A DNA stretch of 64,000 nt. Origin: Siculibacillus sp. (lineage in GTDB: Bacteria > Pseudomonadota > Alphaproteobacteria > Rhizobiales > Ancalomicrobiaceae). Each line of letters starts with the position of its first letter. The stretch's first letter is position 1. Positions 1-8,483 of the stretch are shown here, in pieces. Under the pieces are notes generated by a model that had not been told where the DNA came from, did no database searches, and saw only the letters and a program-made list of their open reading frames with translations. Both the position numbers and the translations under genes were made by a program. The stretch is from assembly GCA_030247555.1 (NCBI GenBank), contig JAOTSD010000007.1:8001-72000 (forward strand), read 5' to 3'.

Positions 1-512
1 CCGACGTTGGTCTTCACGAAGACCGCCTCGTAGTCGCGATTGTAGACGAGGCCCTGCTCGGTCAGGACGGAGGCCGGGCCGAGGTGGCGAGAGGTCGAGC
101 CGATCTCGTGGAAGGAGACTTTCTTGCCCTTGAGGTCGGCGGCGGTCTTCACCGGGCCGTCGGCCAATACCACCACGTGGGCGAAGTAGTCCGGGCGCTG
201 CCAGGTGACCACCGGCACCGCCTTGGTACGGGCGGCGAAGACGACGTATTCGGCCGGGCCGGTGAGGACGAAGTCGACCTGGTCGGCGGCCATCGCTTCG
301 ACGGCGGCGGTGCGACCGGAGACGGGGAAGAACTCGACCTTCAATCCGGAGAGCTTCTCGAACTCGGCCTTGAACGGTCCGAATTCGCGCTGCAGCGTCT
401 CGAGGCCGTCGACGTCGGTGACGGCGAAGCGCAGAACGTCGCGGGCTTCGGCCTGCGGGGCGGCGAGGAGGCCGAGCCCGACGAGGGCGGCGGCGAGGGC
501 GGTCTTGAGCAT
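1..512 (-). CDS. PhnD-like phosphonate/phosphate-type ABC substrate-binding protein (partial)
   Basis: Periplasmic binding protein of a PhnD/PtxB-type ABC importer; only the first 170 residues are here and the C-terminus lies beyond the left edge. The N-terminus is a Sec signal peptide (MLKTALAAALVGLGLLAAP, cleaved near AEA). It is followed by the family pattern LRFAVTDVDG, a segment about scanning a transporter pocket (VEFFPVSGRTAAVEAMAADQVDFVLTGP is split here over residues 58-86) and the DLKGKKVSF motif. The start is ATG preceded by GGGAG. Ligand cannot be read: this family covers phosphonates, phosphite and other anions. It is divergent from the transaldolase gene. Confidence 0.8.
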   Translation of the reverse strand, partial: MLKTALAAALVGLGLLAAPQAEARDVLRFAVTDVDGLETLQREFGPFKAEFEKLSGLKVEFFPVSGRTAAVEAMAADQVDFVLTGPAEYVVFAARTKAVPVVTWQRPDYFAHVVVLADGPVKTAADLKGKKVSFHEIGSTSRHLGPASVLTEQGLVYNRDYEAVFVKTNV

Positions 513-836
513 CGCGTGGGTCTCCCGATCGGATTTCGAGGCGAAGGCGTCGTGCGGCGGGTGCGGTTCTCCGCCACGTTGGTGCCCCGGAATAGGTGTT
601 CACGATGACAGAGCGACGACGGACGTCCGCGGTCGGGCGGGTGGGGTCCGAGCGTCGCCGCGAGGGTGCGGGATCGGCCGGCGAGACGGAGGCGCGTCGC
701 CGGCGCCCGCCGGCCATCCGACTTCGACGAGATCCGCGAAAGACCGTCTGTCGGCGGGCCCGGTCTTGGTCTATTCCGGTTCGGTCGCGGTGGATGCGGT
801 CCGCACCGCCGCGGGAGTCATCGCTCGGAGGACGAC
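513..836. other. Intergenic region between divergent phnD-like and tal genes
   Basis: About 320 bases without a convincing gene. It must hold the promoters of both flanking genes. Open frames here lack the third-position GC pattern of neighbouring genes, and I see no clear operator or hairpin. Confidence 0.5.
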
Positions 837-1796
837 ATGACGGTTTCCAAACTCGAACGCCTGAGGGAGATGACGACGGTCGTCGCCGACACCGGGGACT
901 TCGAGGCGGTCGGGCGGCTGAAGCCGGTCGACTGCACCACCAATCCGACGCTGGTCCTCAAGGCGATCGCGCTGCCGCATCTCGCCGACGCGGTCGAGGA
1001 CGCGCTCGCCTGGGGGCGCGGCCTTCCCGGGGCGCGGGAGACCGTGATCGGGGCGGTCGCCGACCGGCTGGCGATCGAGGTCGGCACGCGGCTCGCGGCG
1101 CTGGTGCCGGGGCGGGTCTCGACCGAAGTCGACGCCGATCTCTCCTTCGACACGGCGGCCACCGTCGCCAAGGCGCGCGCCATCATCGCCGCCTATGCGG
1201 CGCGCGGCATCGGCCGCGATCGCATCCTGATCAAGATCGCCGCGACCTGGGAGGGGATCCGCGCCGCCGAGGTCCTGCAGAAGGAGGGGATCGACTGCAA
1301 TCTGACGCTGATCTTCTCCTTCGCTCAGGCGGCGGCCTGTGCCGATGCCGGCGCCCAACTGATCTCGCCCTTCGTCGGTCGGATCCTCGATTGGTGGACG
1401 AAGGCGACGGGGAAGACCTACGCCGCGGCTGAGGATCCCGGGGTGTCGTCGGTGGCCGCGATCTGGCGCTACTTCAAGGCGCACGGCATCGCCACGGTGG
1501 TGATGGGGGCGTCGTTCCGCAACATCGGTGAGATCGAGGAACTGGCGGGCTGCGACCGGTTGACCATCTCGCCGCAGCTTCTGGACGAACTCGCCGCCGA
1601 CACCGGTCCGCTGGAACGTCGGCTGAGCGCGGGAGTGGGCGCGGATGCGGTGCCGGCACGCTTCACTCTCGACGAGAAGACCTTCCGTTGGGCGATGAAC
1701 GAGGACGCCATGGCGACCGAGAAGCTCGCCGAGGGCATCCGCCTCTTCGCCCGCGATCTGGCGAGCCTGAAAGGATTGATCGGGCAGCGGCTGTGA
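837..1796 (+). CDS. tal: Transaldolase
   Basis: Pentose-phosphate enzyme moving a dihydroxyacetone unit from sedoheptulose-7-phosphate to glyceraldehyde-3-phosphate, in the cytoplasm. The 319-residue protein has the standard TalB length. The signature [12 protein letters not shown] is near residue 35, the Schiff-base lysine is in [12 protein letters not shown] near residue 132, and the [11 protein letters not shown] strand follows. Start ATG is chosen because GGAGG lies about seven bases upstream; a longer frame exists upstream without a ribosome site. It stands alone; the next gene is an unrelated transporter. Confidence 0.95.
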   Translation: MTVSKLERLREMTTVVADTGDFEAVGRLKPVDCTTNPTLVLKAIALPHLADAVEDALAWGRGLPGARETVIGAVADRLAIEVGTRLAALVPGRVSTEVDADLSFDTAATVAKARAIIAAYAARGIGRDRILIKIAATWEGIRAAEVLQKEGIDCNLTLIFSFAQAAACADAGAQLISPFVGRILDWWTKATGKTYAAAEDPGVSSVAAIWRYFKAHGIATVVMGASFRNIGEIEELAGCDRLTISPQLLDELAADTGPLERRLSAGVGADAVPARFTLDEKTFRWAMNEDAMATEKLAEGIRLFARDLASLKGLIGQRL

Positions 1797-1905
1797 GGTC
1801 CGTGGAGACGTCGCCGAAACCGCCCCTCGCTTGACCGTTGATCAGGCTTTCGTCGGCGCTCCGCCGTCGAATGCGCGCATTCGCACGCCACAGGAGACAC
1901 GCCCG

Positions 1906-2799
1906 GTGCCGACTCTGATCATCCCCCTCGGCCTCGCCTTCCTGATGCTCTCGGTCGGGCTCGAGACACGGCTCGCGGACTTTCGCGCCCTGGCGCGGGC
2001 GCGCGTCGGCGTGGTGGTCGGGCTCCTGTCCCAGGTCGTCGGCCTGCCGCTTCTGGCCATGGTGATCGCACGGCTCTTCGACCTTCCCGTCGCGCATGCG
2101 GTCGGCCTGGTTCTGGTCGCCGCGGCGCCGGGCGGGGTCACGGCGAATTTCGTCACGTTGATGGCGGCGGGCGATGTGGCGCTGTGCGTCACGATCACCG
2201 TCCTCGGCAGTCTGGCGGCGCCGCTCACCGTGCCGCTCGTCGTCGGTTTCGCCTTCGACCTCTTCGCCGGCGACGCGGTGACGCTCTCGCTGCCGCTCGG
2301 ACCGACGATCGGGGCGGTCTTCGTCACCACGGTGGTGCCGCTCTCCGTCGGCATCGCGCTGGCGGAGCGGCGCCCCGAGATGGTCGCGGTTCTGCGGCCG
2401 TCGCTGCGCCGGGCTTCCTTCGTCGTCTTCGTGATGATCGTCGTCACAGCGGTGGCGGCGCAATGGTCGGAACTCGTCGCCTCCTGGCGGGTGGTCGGCG
2501 TCGCCGACGTGGTGCTGAACCTCGCGGCGATGGGCGCGTCGGCGGCGCTCGGCCGGGTGGTCGGCGTGTCGGTGCCGGGAGCGGTGGCGCTGTCGATCTC
2601 GGCGGGGCTGCGCAACATCGCGCTGGCGCTGACGGTCGCCGTGACCATCCTCGGCCGCCCCGACATCGCCGTCGCGGCGACGGTCCACGTTTTCGTCATG
2701 AACGCCACCGCCCTCGCCCTCGTGGCGGCGAGACGGCAGCGGTCGGGCGGCGGCGGAGCGGAGGGCCGCGACGGCTCGGGCGGATCCGCGGCCGGCTGA
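1906..2799 (+). CDS. Bile acid:sodium symporter (BASS) family transporter
   Basis: Inner-membrane secondary transporter of the BASS/SBF superfamily, 297 residues, with about nine hydrophobic helices. The family features are the PGGVTANFVTLMAAGDVALCVTIT crossover (about residues 75-98, shown here only by position) and the ISAGLRNIALALTVA helix near residue 233. The start chosen is GTG at the head of VPTLIIPLGLAFLML because AGGAG precedes it; an ATG 75 bases upstream would add an unsupported hydrophilic leader. Bacterial members carry organic acids with sodium; the substrate here is unknown. It converges on neuD. Confidence 0.85.
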   Translation: MPTLIIPLGLAFLMLSVGLETRLADFRALARARVGVVVGLLSQVVGLPLLAMVIARLFDLPVAHAVGLVLVAAAPGGVTANFVTLMAAGDVALCVTITVLGSLAAPLTVPLVVGFAFDLFAGDAVTLSLPLGPTIGAVFVTTVVPLSVGIALAERRPEMVAVLRPSLRRASFVVFVMIVVTAVAAQWSELVASWRVVGVADVVLNLAAMGASAALGRVVGVSVPGAVALSISAGLRNIALALTVAVTILGRPDIAVAATVHVFVMNATALALVAARRQRSGGGGAEGRDGSGGSAAG

Positions 2800-2817
2800 G
2801 ATGCGCCCGATGTCGGC

Positions 2818-3480
2818 TCAGTCGCCCTTCTTTTCCAAGGGGCGAGCCGGATTGCCGACGACGGTCACGCCGGGGGGGACATCCTTTGTCACCACGGCTC
2901 CCATGCCGATGACGGCGCCGGCGCCGATGCGCAACGGCTTGCCGGGCCGGCCCTGACGCAGAATCGCCGCCGTGCCGATGTAGACCCCATCTTCGACCAC
3001 CACGTTGCCGTTGCAGCAGACACGGGGCGCGAAGGTGACGAAGTCGCCGATGACACAGTCATGGGCGACATAGGAATAGATGTTCATGTGGAAGAATCGG
3101 CCGATCGTCGCGTTGCTCGTGATCATCGAGTTGGCGCAGATGATCGCTCCTTCGCCGAGAACGTTCTCGTCGTAGATCGTCGTGTTCGGGGCGATCAGCG
3201 CCAACGGGATGGCGCCGCGCTCGATCGCCCGCGTGGCGATCTTGCGGCGCAATTCGCCTTCGGCGATGGCGATGTTGAAGAACTTCAGGCCATCCGCGGC
3301 GAAGAAGTCGTCCTCCGCCTGAACCGGCAGGCCGTTGAGTGGATCGGCGGCCTCGCGGTCGACGAACTTGAAGTCGCCGATCGACGGTGGCTTCTCGCGG
3401 CCGAGTGTCCGCATCGCCAACGGCATGGTTTCTCTGGCGAAACCGCCGGTTCCGAAGAGACCGAAGACACGCTTGCTCAA
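2818..3480 (-). CDS. neuD: NeuD-family sugar O-acyltransferase
   Basis: Left-handed beta-helix acetyltransferase of the sialic acid O-acetyltransferase NeuD group, 220 residues. A Rossmann-like N-terminus (LFGTGGFARE) precedes hexapeptide repeats from about residue 95 onward (VLGEGAIICANSMI, VIGDFVTFAPRV, VVVEDGVYIGTAA) and the usual closing VVGNPARPLEKK. It starts 19 bases after the neuB stop codon, so the two are probably one transcript, neuB first. The likely role is acetylation of a nonulosonic acid or its precursor for a surface glycan. No cytidylyltransferase or epimerase is adjacent. Confidence 0.85.
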   Translation of the reverse strand: MSKRVFGLFGTGGFARETMPLAMRTLGREKPPSIGDFKFVDREAADPLNGLPVQAEDDFFAADGLKFFNIAIAEGELRRKIATRAIERGAIPLALIAPNTTIYDENVLGEGAIICANSMITSNATIGRFFHMNIYSYVAHDCVIGDFVTFAPRVCCNGNVVVEDGVYIGTAAILRQGRPGKPLRIGAGAVIGMGAVVTKDVPPGVTVVGNPARPLEKKGD

Positions 3481-3499
3481 TTCTCCGCCCTCCCTCGGA

Positions 3500-4579
3500 T
3501 CACAGGTTGGAAATCTGCTCGCCGGCTCGGACTCCTCGGTCGAGGCGTGAGCCGACGATGTCCCACATCGCCATCGGTGACAGGCCGTTTCCCGGGCGCA
3601 GCACGGTCAGGTCGGCCTCGGTGAGGACATGACCCTGCGGTAGGTCGCGAGCCGCCACCACGCTGCGACGGACGATGACGCGATTGGCAAGTTCCGGGCC
3701 GCCGGGCTGCTTGATGCCGGTGCCGAGTGCAGATTCGACGGCGCGGATGCCCCTGACCAAATCCGCGAGTTCTCGCGGTTCCACCGATGCCGCATGATCG
3801 GGACCGGGCAGGGCACGGTCGAGGGTGAAGTGCTTCTCGATCATGCGGGCACCGCGTGCGACCGCGGCGAAGGACACGGCGAGCCCCTCGGAATGATCCG
3901 AGTAACCGACGGGCAGGCCGAAGGCTCGTTCCATCGTCTCCATCGCCCGGAGGTTGGTCCGCTCGATCGGTGCCGGATATTCGGTGGTGCAGTGGAGCAA
4001 AGTCACGCGGGAGCCCAGCGCCTCCCAGGCGCGCGGGTCGTGCAGCGTCGCGGCGAAGGCGGAACGTGAAGAGGCGCCTTCGCCGATCATGCCGAACGCG
4101 AGAACGCCGAGCGCCTCCTCGACTTCGCCGAGGGTTCCCATCCCGGTGGACAGGATGATCTCCACGCCGGAGCGCGCCGTCGCCAGGAGGAGCGGTGCAT
4201 TGGTGAGTTCGCCCGAACCGAGCTTGATCCGCTTCTGCGAGAACTCCTTAACCAGCAGGTCGAGACTCGTGGTCTCGCCGGCGGTGGAGAGAAACTCGAT
4301 GCCACGTTCGGCGCAGCGAGCCATAACGATCCGATGCCCCTCGGGAGAGAGTTCGAGGCGCTTCAGCATCTGGTACTGCGATTCGGTCCGGCCGGTGGTG
4401 CGTTCTTGGTAGTCGGCCTTCGGAGCGTCCGGTCGGGCCAGCAGGTCGGCCCGGAAAGTCTGGAATTTGATGACGTCGGCGCCGGCTTCGGCGGCCCGGT
4501 CGACCAGTTCCAAGGCCATGTCGATGTCGCCGTTGTGGTTCACACCCGCCTCGGCGATGATGAGGCACGGTCGCGTCAT
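3500..4579 (-). CDS. neuB: N-acetylneuraminate synthase family protein (NeuB)
   Basis: Condenses phosphoenolpyruvate with an N-acetylated hexosamine to a nonulosonic acid (sialic, legionaminic or pseudaminic type). The 359-residue protein has the TIM-barrel NeuB domain (EAGVNHNGD near residue 10, the KFQTF strand, KLGSGE near 140, GYSDHSEG near 243, EKHFTLDR near 263) and a C-terminal SAF domain from about residue 285 (RRSVVAARDLPQGHVLTEAD). The ATG start has GAGGA upstream; a longer frame reaches position 4705 without support. It is the promoter-proximal gene of a neuB-neuD pair. The sequence does not tell which nonulosonate is made. Confidence 0.9.
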   Translation of the reverse strand: MTRPCLIIAEAGVNHNGDIDMALELVDRAAEAGADVIKFQTFRADLLARPDAPKADYQERTTGRTESQYQMLKRLELSPEGHRIVMARCAERGIEFLSTAGETTSLDLLVKEFSQKRIKLGSGELTNAPLLLATARSGVEIILSTGMGTLGEVEEALGVLAFGMIGEGASSRSAFAATLHDPRAWEALGSRVTLLHCTTEYPAPIERTNLRAMETMERAFGLPVGYSDHSEGLAVSFAAVARGARMIEKHFTLDRALPGPDHAASVEPRELADLVRGIRAVESALGTGIKQPGGPELANRVIVRRSVVAARDLPQGHVLTEADLTVLRPGNGLSPMAMWDIVGSRLDRGVRAGEQISNL

Positions 4580-4947
4580 GAAACGAGTTCCTCGTGAACT
4601 GGGAGTGTCCCTCGACCGGGCATTCCATCCCACCGAAATGAAATCTGTATCACGGTCTCGCAAGACCCCGACGAAGCCTCGCCGCCTCGGTGGTGCACGA
4701 AACAATATCGCGGAGCGACTCTCCGTCGCCGCCGCCGCATTTCTCGCCCCGATGCGAAATTCCCGAGTTTCCGTCCCATTTCGGCGCGAAGCCGATGACT
4801 TTCACTAGCGACTCTCTGCCAGTTTGCCAAGCCACCGATAGATGGGAGAGCCGCCGCGGGGCGGGCGGCGGCGGCCTGACCACGCAGTGTTCGTCGACCG
4901 CGCCGGCTTGTCCGAAGTCAAGGATGGAGGACGAGAACGGTGTTGTG
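4580..4947. other. Divergent intergenic region, neuB / small exported protein
   Basis: Holds the neuB promoter (leftward) and probably that of the next plus-strand gene. Base composition is lower in GC around 4620-4800 than in the genes. I see no clear operator. The open frame running through it has no coding bias before about 4948. Confidence 0.45.
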
Positions 4948-5388
4948 ATGGCAGCGTCGCGGAGAGTCCGGGACGGCAGAGAGGATGCCGCCTTGAGCGC
5001 ACGGGGTTCACGACGGGGTCTGATGGGCACGCTGCGCCGGTTGTCCGGCCTCGGCGCGCTCGTCTTCGCCGTCGTGTTGCTCGTCGGCACGGCCCGGGTC
5101 CATGCGATCTCCCAGGTCCTCGGCGACGATGATCTCTGTTTCGCCATGGGGTTCGCCGGTCTGGGGAAAACGGCGCTTCCGGTCGATCCCGCCGACCTCG
5201 CCGACGGCAACCACGCCTGCTGCGATCTCGGCCTGTGTCTCGACGCCTCGGCGTTGCCGCCGATCGAGCCTCCGTTCGCCGCGCCTCGCCGAATCGTTCG
5301 CCGTCGGACCCGCCGCGTCGTCGCCGGGTCGCCATCATGCCGGCGGCGCGACGCGGCCAACCGTCCGCGCGGACCTCCGATCCCGTGA
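4948..5388 (+). CDS. Hypothetical small membrane/exported protein with Cys motif
   Basis: Not recognised with confidence. Third-position GC bias supports coding in the central part. The product (about 146 residues) has a basic N-terminus, one hydrophobic segment near residues 30-53 that could be an anchor or signal, then a small domain with a paired cysteine and another cysteine (HACCDLGLCLDAS) and an Arg/Pro-rich tail. The layout recalls small exported Cys/His proteins such as DUF2946 near copper genes, but the match is weak. The start is uncertain: ATG codons at 4924, 4948 and 5023 are in frame, none with a well-spaced ribosome site. It precedes the nos cluster on the same strand. Confidence 0.5.
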   Translation: MAASRRVRDGREDAALSARGSRRGLMGTLRRLSGLGALVFAVVLLVGTARVHAISQVLGDDDLCFAMGFAGLGKTALPVDPADLADGNHACCDLGLCLDASALPPIEPPFAAPRRIVRRRTRRVVAGSPSCRRRDAANRPRGPPIP

Positions 5389-5979
5389 TCCTCGCCGAAC
5401 GCGTCGTGATCCCGCCCGGCGGAATCACGCGATCGGGCGAAAGCGAGAGGTTCACGCCGGCCGGTTCCCGTCGTGTCCCACTTCCTTCGTCCGTGGAGCG
5501 TTCCGGCCACTCGTCGCGAAGAGCGCGTCGAGGCCGATCGCGTCCGGATCTCCTGCACGGACGGCCGGCCTCCGCCTCGGGCGAAGACGATGGCTCGGTT
5601 CGCACGTGTCCTTCCTCCCGATGCGGAAATGTCGCGCCTCGCCTCGGCTTGACGGTGGTCAAGGAGGCGATGCCGCGTTGTGGCAGTGTCCGCCGCGGAA
5701 AGGGACGTGACTCGACTTCGGTCGAGCCGGGAGGTCGGACGGATCTCCTCTCCCGAGCCCGGATGCTTCCCCTATGGGTTGCGACCGGGAGCGGCCGGCG
5801 GACCCGACCGGACAACCGAGAAGATCTCGCGATCGGAACGCTGCGTTTCGTCGGTCGGCTTCTGCCGTCCGCGAAGGGGTGATCTTTGCCGTCGAACCGG
5901 GACGGTGGGGCACGTGGGCGGAAACGACGACGTCGGACGACGGTGAGCGACGCGGATCGACATGAGCAGGAGTGCGATC
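5389..5979. other. Long leader/promoter region upstream of nosZ
   Basis: About 590 bases without a convincing gene. It contains the FNR/NNR-type box listed separately, about 320 bases before the nosZ start, so nosZ probably has a long untranslated leader or a second promoter closer in. Short open frames here do not show the codon bias of real genes. Confidence 0.5.
5649..5662. promoter_or_regulatory. FNR/NNR-type (CRP/FNR family) box upstream of nosZ
   Basis: Reads TTGACGGTGGTCAA, a perfect TTGAC-N4-GTCAA inverted repeat. This matches half-sites of the Nnr/DnrD/FNR branch that controls denitrification genes. Expected to activate nos transcription under low oxygen with nitric oxide. Its distance from nosZ is longer than usual. 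Confidence 0.75.
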
Positions 5980-8265
5980 ATGAGATCGTTTCTGAAATTG
6001 TCCGTCGCCTTGGGCGTGCTGGCGGGGTTGGGCGGTGCGGCTTGGGCCGACAGCCTCGAAGAGGTGATGAAGCGGCGCGGCCTCAGCCAGAAGGACCTTC
6101 TGGCGGCCGCCAAGACCTATACGCCGACCGGAAAACGCGACGAGTTCGTCGCCTTCTCGTCCGGTGGCCAGTCCGGCCAGATCATCGTCTACGGCGTGCC
6201 GTCGATGCGCATCCTGAAGTACGTCTCGGTGTTCACGCCCGAGCCCTGGCAGGGCTTCGGCTACGACGACGAATCGAAGAAGATCCTCGCCCAGGGCAAG
6301 ATCGACGGTCGCGAGATCACCTGGGGCGACACCCACCATCCGGCGATCTCCGAGACCGACGGCAAGCTCGACGGCGAGTGGCTGTTCATCAACGACAAGG
6401 CCAACCCGCGCGTCGGCGTCGTGTCGCTGCACGACTTCGAGACCCAGCAGATCGTCGTCAATCCGATCCTGCAGTCCGAACACGGCGGCACCTTCGTCAC
6501 CCCGAACTCCGAATACGTGCTCGAAGCGGCGCAGTATCCGGGCGTGCTCGGTCGCGGCTACGCGCCGCTCTCCGAGTTCAACGAGAAGTTCCGTGGTGCG
6601 ATGACCTATTGGAAGTTCGACCGCAAGAAGGGCCGGATCGACGAATCCAAGTCCTTCTCGATCGAGCTGCCGCCCTACACCCAGGATCTGTCGGACGCCG
6701 GCAAGGGTCCCTCGGACGGCTGGTCCTTCACCAACTCGTTCTGCGCCGAGCGCTACGTCGGCGGCATCGAGTCCGGCAAGCCGCCGTTCGAAGCGGGCTG
6801 CTCGGCCAACGACGCCGACTATCTGCACGTCATCAACTGGAAGAAGGCTGCCGAACTGGTCGCCGCCGGCAAGGCCGGCAAGATCAACGGCCACGACGTG
6901 CTGTCGATGAAGACGGCGATCGAAGAGGGCATCCTCTTCCTCATCGCCGAGCCGAAGTCGCCGCACGGCGCCGACGTCACCCCCGACGGCAAGTACATCA
7001 TCGTCGGTGGCAAGCTCGACACCAACGTCACCGTCTATTCGTGGGAGAAGATCAAGGCGGCCATCGACGCGAAGCAGTTCGCCTCGAAGGACTCCTACGG
7101 GATCCCGATCCTCGACATGAAGCAGGTGATCCACACCCAGGTTCAGCTCGGCCTCGGCCCGCTGCACACGCAGTTCGACTCGAAGCCCTGCGTCGCCTAC
7201 ACCTCGCTCTACGTCGACAGCCAGGTCGCCAAGTACGACTACTGTGCCGGCAAGGTGCTCGACAAGATCTCGGTGCACTACAACATCGGCCATCTGATGA
7301 CGATGGAAGGTGATTCCGCGGCCCCCGCCGGCAAGTATCTCGTCGCTCTGAACAAGCTCGCCATCGACCGCTTCAACCCGGTCGGTCCGCTGCATCCGCA
7401 GAACCATCAGCTGATCGACATCAGCGGCGACAAGATGGAACTGCTCTACGACATGCCGATCCCGCTCGGCGAGCCGCACTACGTCACCGCGATCGCGGCC
7501 GAGAAGCTGAAGCCGCTCATCCGCTACAAATACGGCACCGACAGCCGCACCGGCGAAGCGAGCCCGCACTCCGTGCGTCCGGGTTCGGAGAAGATCGTCC
7601 GTACGCCGGGCAAGGTCGAGGTGTTCGCCACGGCGATCCGCTCGCACTTCACGCCCGAGATCGTCGAAGTGAACGAGGGTGACGAGGTCACCTTCCACAT
7701 CACCAACGCCGAGCGTGCCCAGGACGAGACCCACGGCTTCACCGTCTCGACCTACACCGGCAACCTCAGCCTCGAGCCGGGCAAGACCGCCTCCGTCACC
7801 TTCAAGGCCGAACGGGCGGGCGCCTTCTCCTTCTACTGCACCGAGTTCTGCTCGGCGCTCCACCTGGAGATGGAAGGCTATCTGATGGTCAAGCCGAAGG
7901 GTGCGGCGGACGTCACTCCGGCGGCGGTCAAGGACGCGGTCACCTACACCAAGGCCGACTTCGACAAGCAGTACAAGACCAACCTCGACACGCAGGTCGT
8001 GATCGACTCGGTGGTCAAGTACATCCTGTCGACCAACTACAAGGACTTCCCGACCGTCGTCGCCCTCGTCGAGGACGCCGTCGACCAGCTCAACTTCGCC
8101 AAGGACTCGAAGGACAAGACCGACGCGGCCGCGGCGAAGCAGGACTGGCAGCAGGGAACTCTCTGGGCGAACCAGTGGTGGCAGTACCAGGTCAAGGCGG
8201 CCGACATCGGTCTGCGCGTCAAGACCTACCTCGAACAGAACGGCGCCAAGGTCATCGCCAAGTGA
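5980..8265 (+). CDS. nosZ: Nitrous oxide reductase, clade II (Sec-type)
   Basis: Periplasmic multicopper enzyme reducing N2O to N2. The N-terminus is a Sec signal (MRSFLKLSVALGVLAGLGG, cut after AWA) without the twin-arginine motif of clade I. Clade II versions of the copper motifs are seen: DTHHP (CuZ), GEPHY, and in the CuA domain CTEFCSALHLEM preceded by HGFTVST. The 761-residue protein carries about 110 extra residues after the CuA domain that look helical and contain no CXXCH, unlike the heme-fused Wolinella enzyme. Start at 5980 is chosen for AGGAG seven bases upstream over an ATG at 5962. It is the first gene of the nos cluster. Confidence 0.97.
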   Translation: MRSFLKLSVALGVLAGLGGAAWADSLEEVMKRRGLSQKDLLAAAKTYTPTGKRDEFVAFSSGGQSGQIIVYGVPSMRILKYVSVFTPEPWQGFGYDDESKKILAQGKIDGREITWGDTHHPAISETDGKLDGEWLFINDKANPRVGVVSLHDFETQQIVVNPILQSEHGGTFVTPNSEYVLEAAQYPGVLGRGYAPLSEFNEKFRGAMTYWKFDRKKGRIDESKSFSIELPPYTQDLSDAGKGPSDGWSFTNSFCAERYVGGIESGKPPFEAGCSANDADYLHVINWKKAAELVAAGKAGKINGHDVLSMKTAIEEGILFLIAEPKSPHGADVTPDGKYIIVGGKLDTNVTVYSWEKIKAAIDAKQFASKDSYGIPILDMKQVIHTQVQLGLGPLHTQFDSKPCVAYTSLYVDSQVAKYDYCAGKVLDKISVHYNIGHLMTMEGDSAAPAGKYLVALNKLAIDRFNPVGPLHPQNHQLIDISGDKMELLYDMPIPLGEPHYVTAIAAEKLKPLIRYKYGTDSRTGEASPHSVRPGSEKIVRTPGKVEVFATAIRSHFTPEIVEVNEGDEVTFHITNAERAQDETHGFTVSTYTGNLSLEPGKTASVTFKAERAGAFSFYCTEFCSALHLEMEGYLMVKPKGAADVTPAAVKDAVTYTKADFDKQYKTNLDTQVVIDSVVKYILSTNYKDFPTVVALVEDAVDQLNFAKDSKDKTDAAAAKQDWQQGTLWANQWWQYQVKAADIGLRVKTYLEQNGAKVIAK

Positions 8266-8278
8266 CGTGATCCTCCCT

Positions 8279-8340
8279 CGCCCCGCCGGGAGACCGGCGG
8301 GGCGGTCGAGACGAAGACGGGGAGGGCGGTCGACCGCCCT
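8279..8340 (+). terminator. Two GC-rich hairpins after nosZ
   Basis: The first (8279-8304) is an 11-bp perfect stem, CGCCCCGCCGG with loop GAGA. The second (8323-8340) is the 18-base perfect palindrome AGGGCGGTCGACCGCCCT, followed by CTCTTCGTTC. No long T tract, so either partial termination or 3' protection of the nosZ message is plausible. Confidence 0.6.
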
Positions 8341-8483
8341 CTCTTCGTTCCCGGATCAACCGGGACGGTTCAGGGCGACGCATAGGACGACGAACCTTCG
8401 CGGTGCCGCGCCGAAAGGCGGGGGAGGCCGCGACCGAAGCCAACGGCGCGCGTGATGGCGCGACCGATCCGAGGAAGACCGAC

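Noticed and set aside
5659..7863. Long minus-strand open frame opposite nosZ (734 codons)
   Set aside because: Antisense to a certain gene, low-complexity Arg/Val/Gly composition and no family pattern; a by-product of high GC content.
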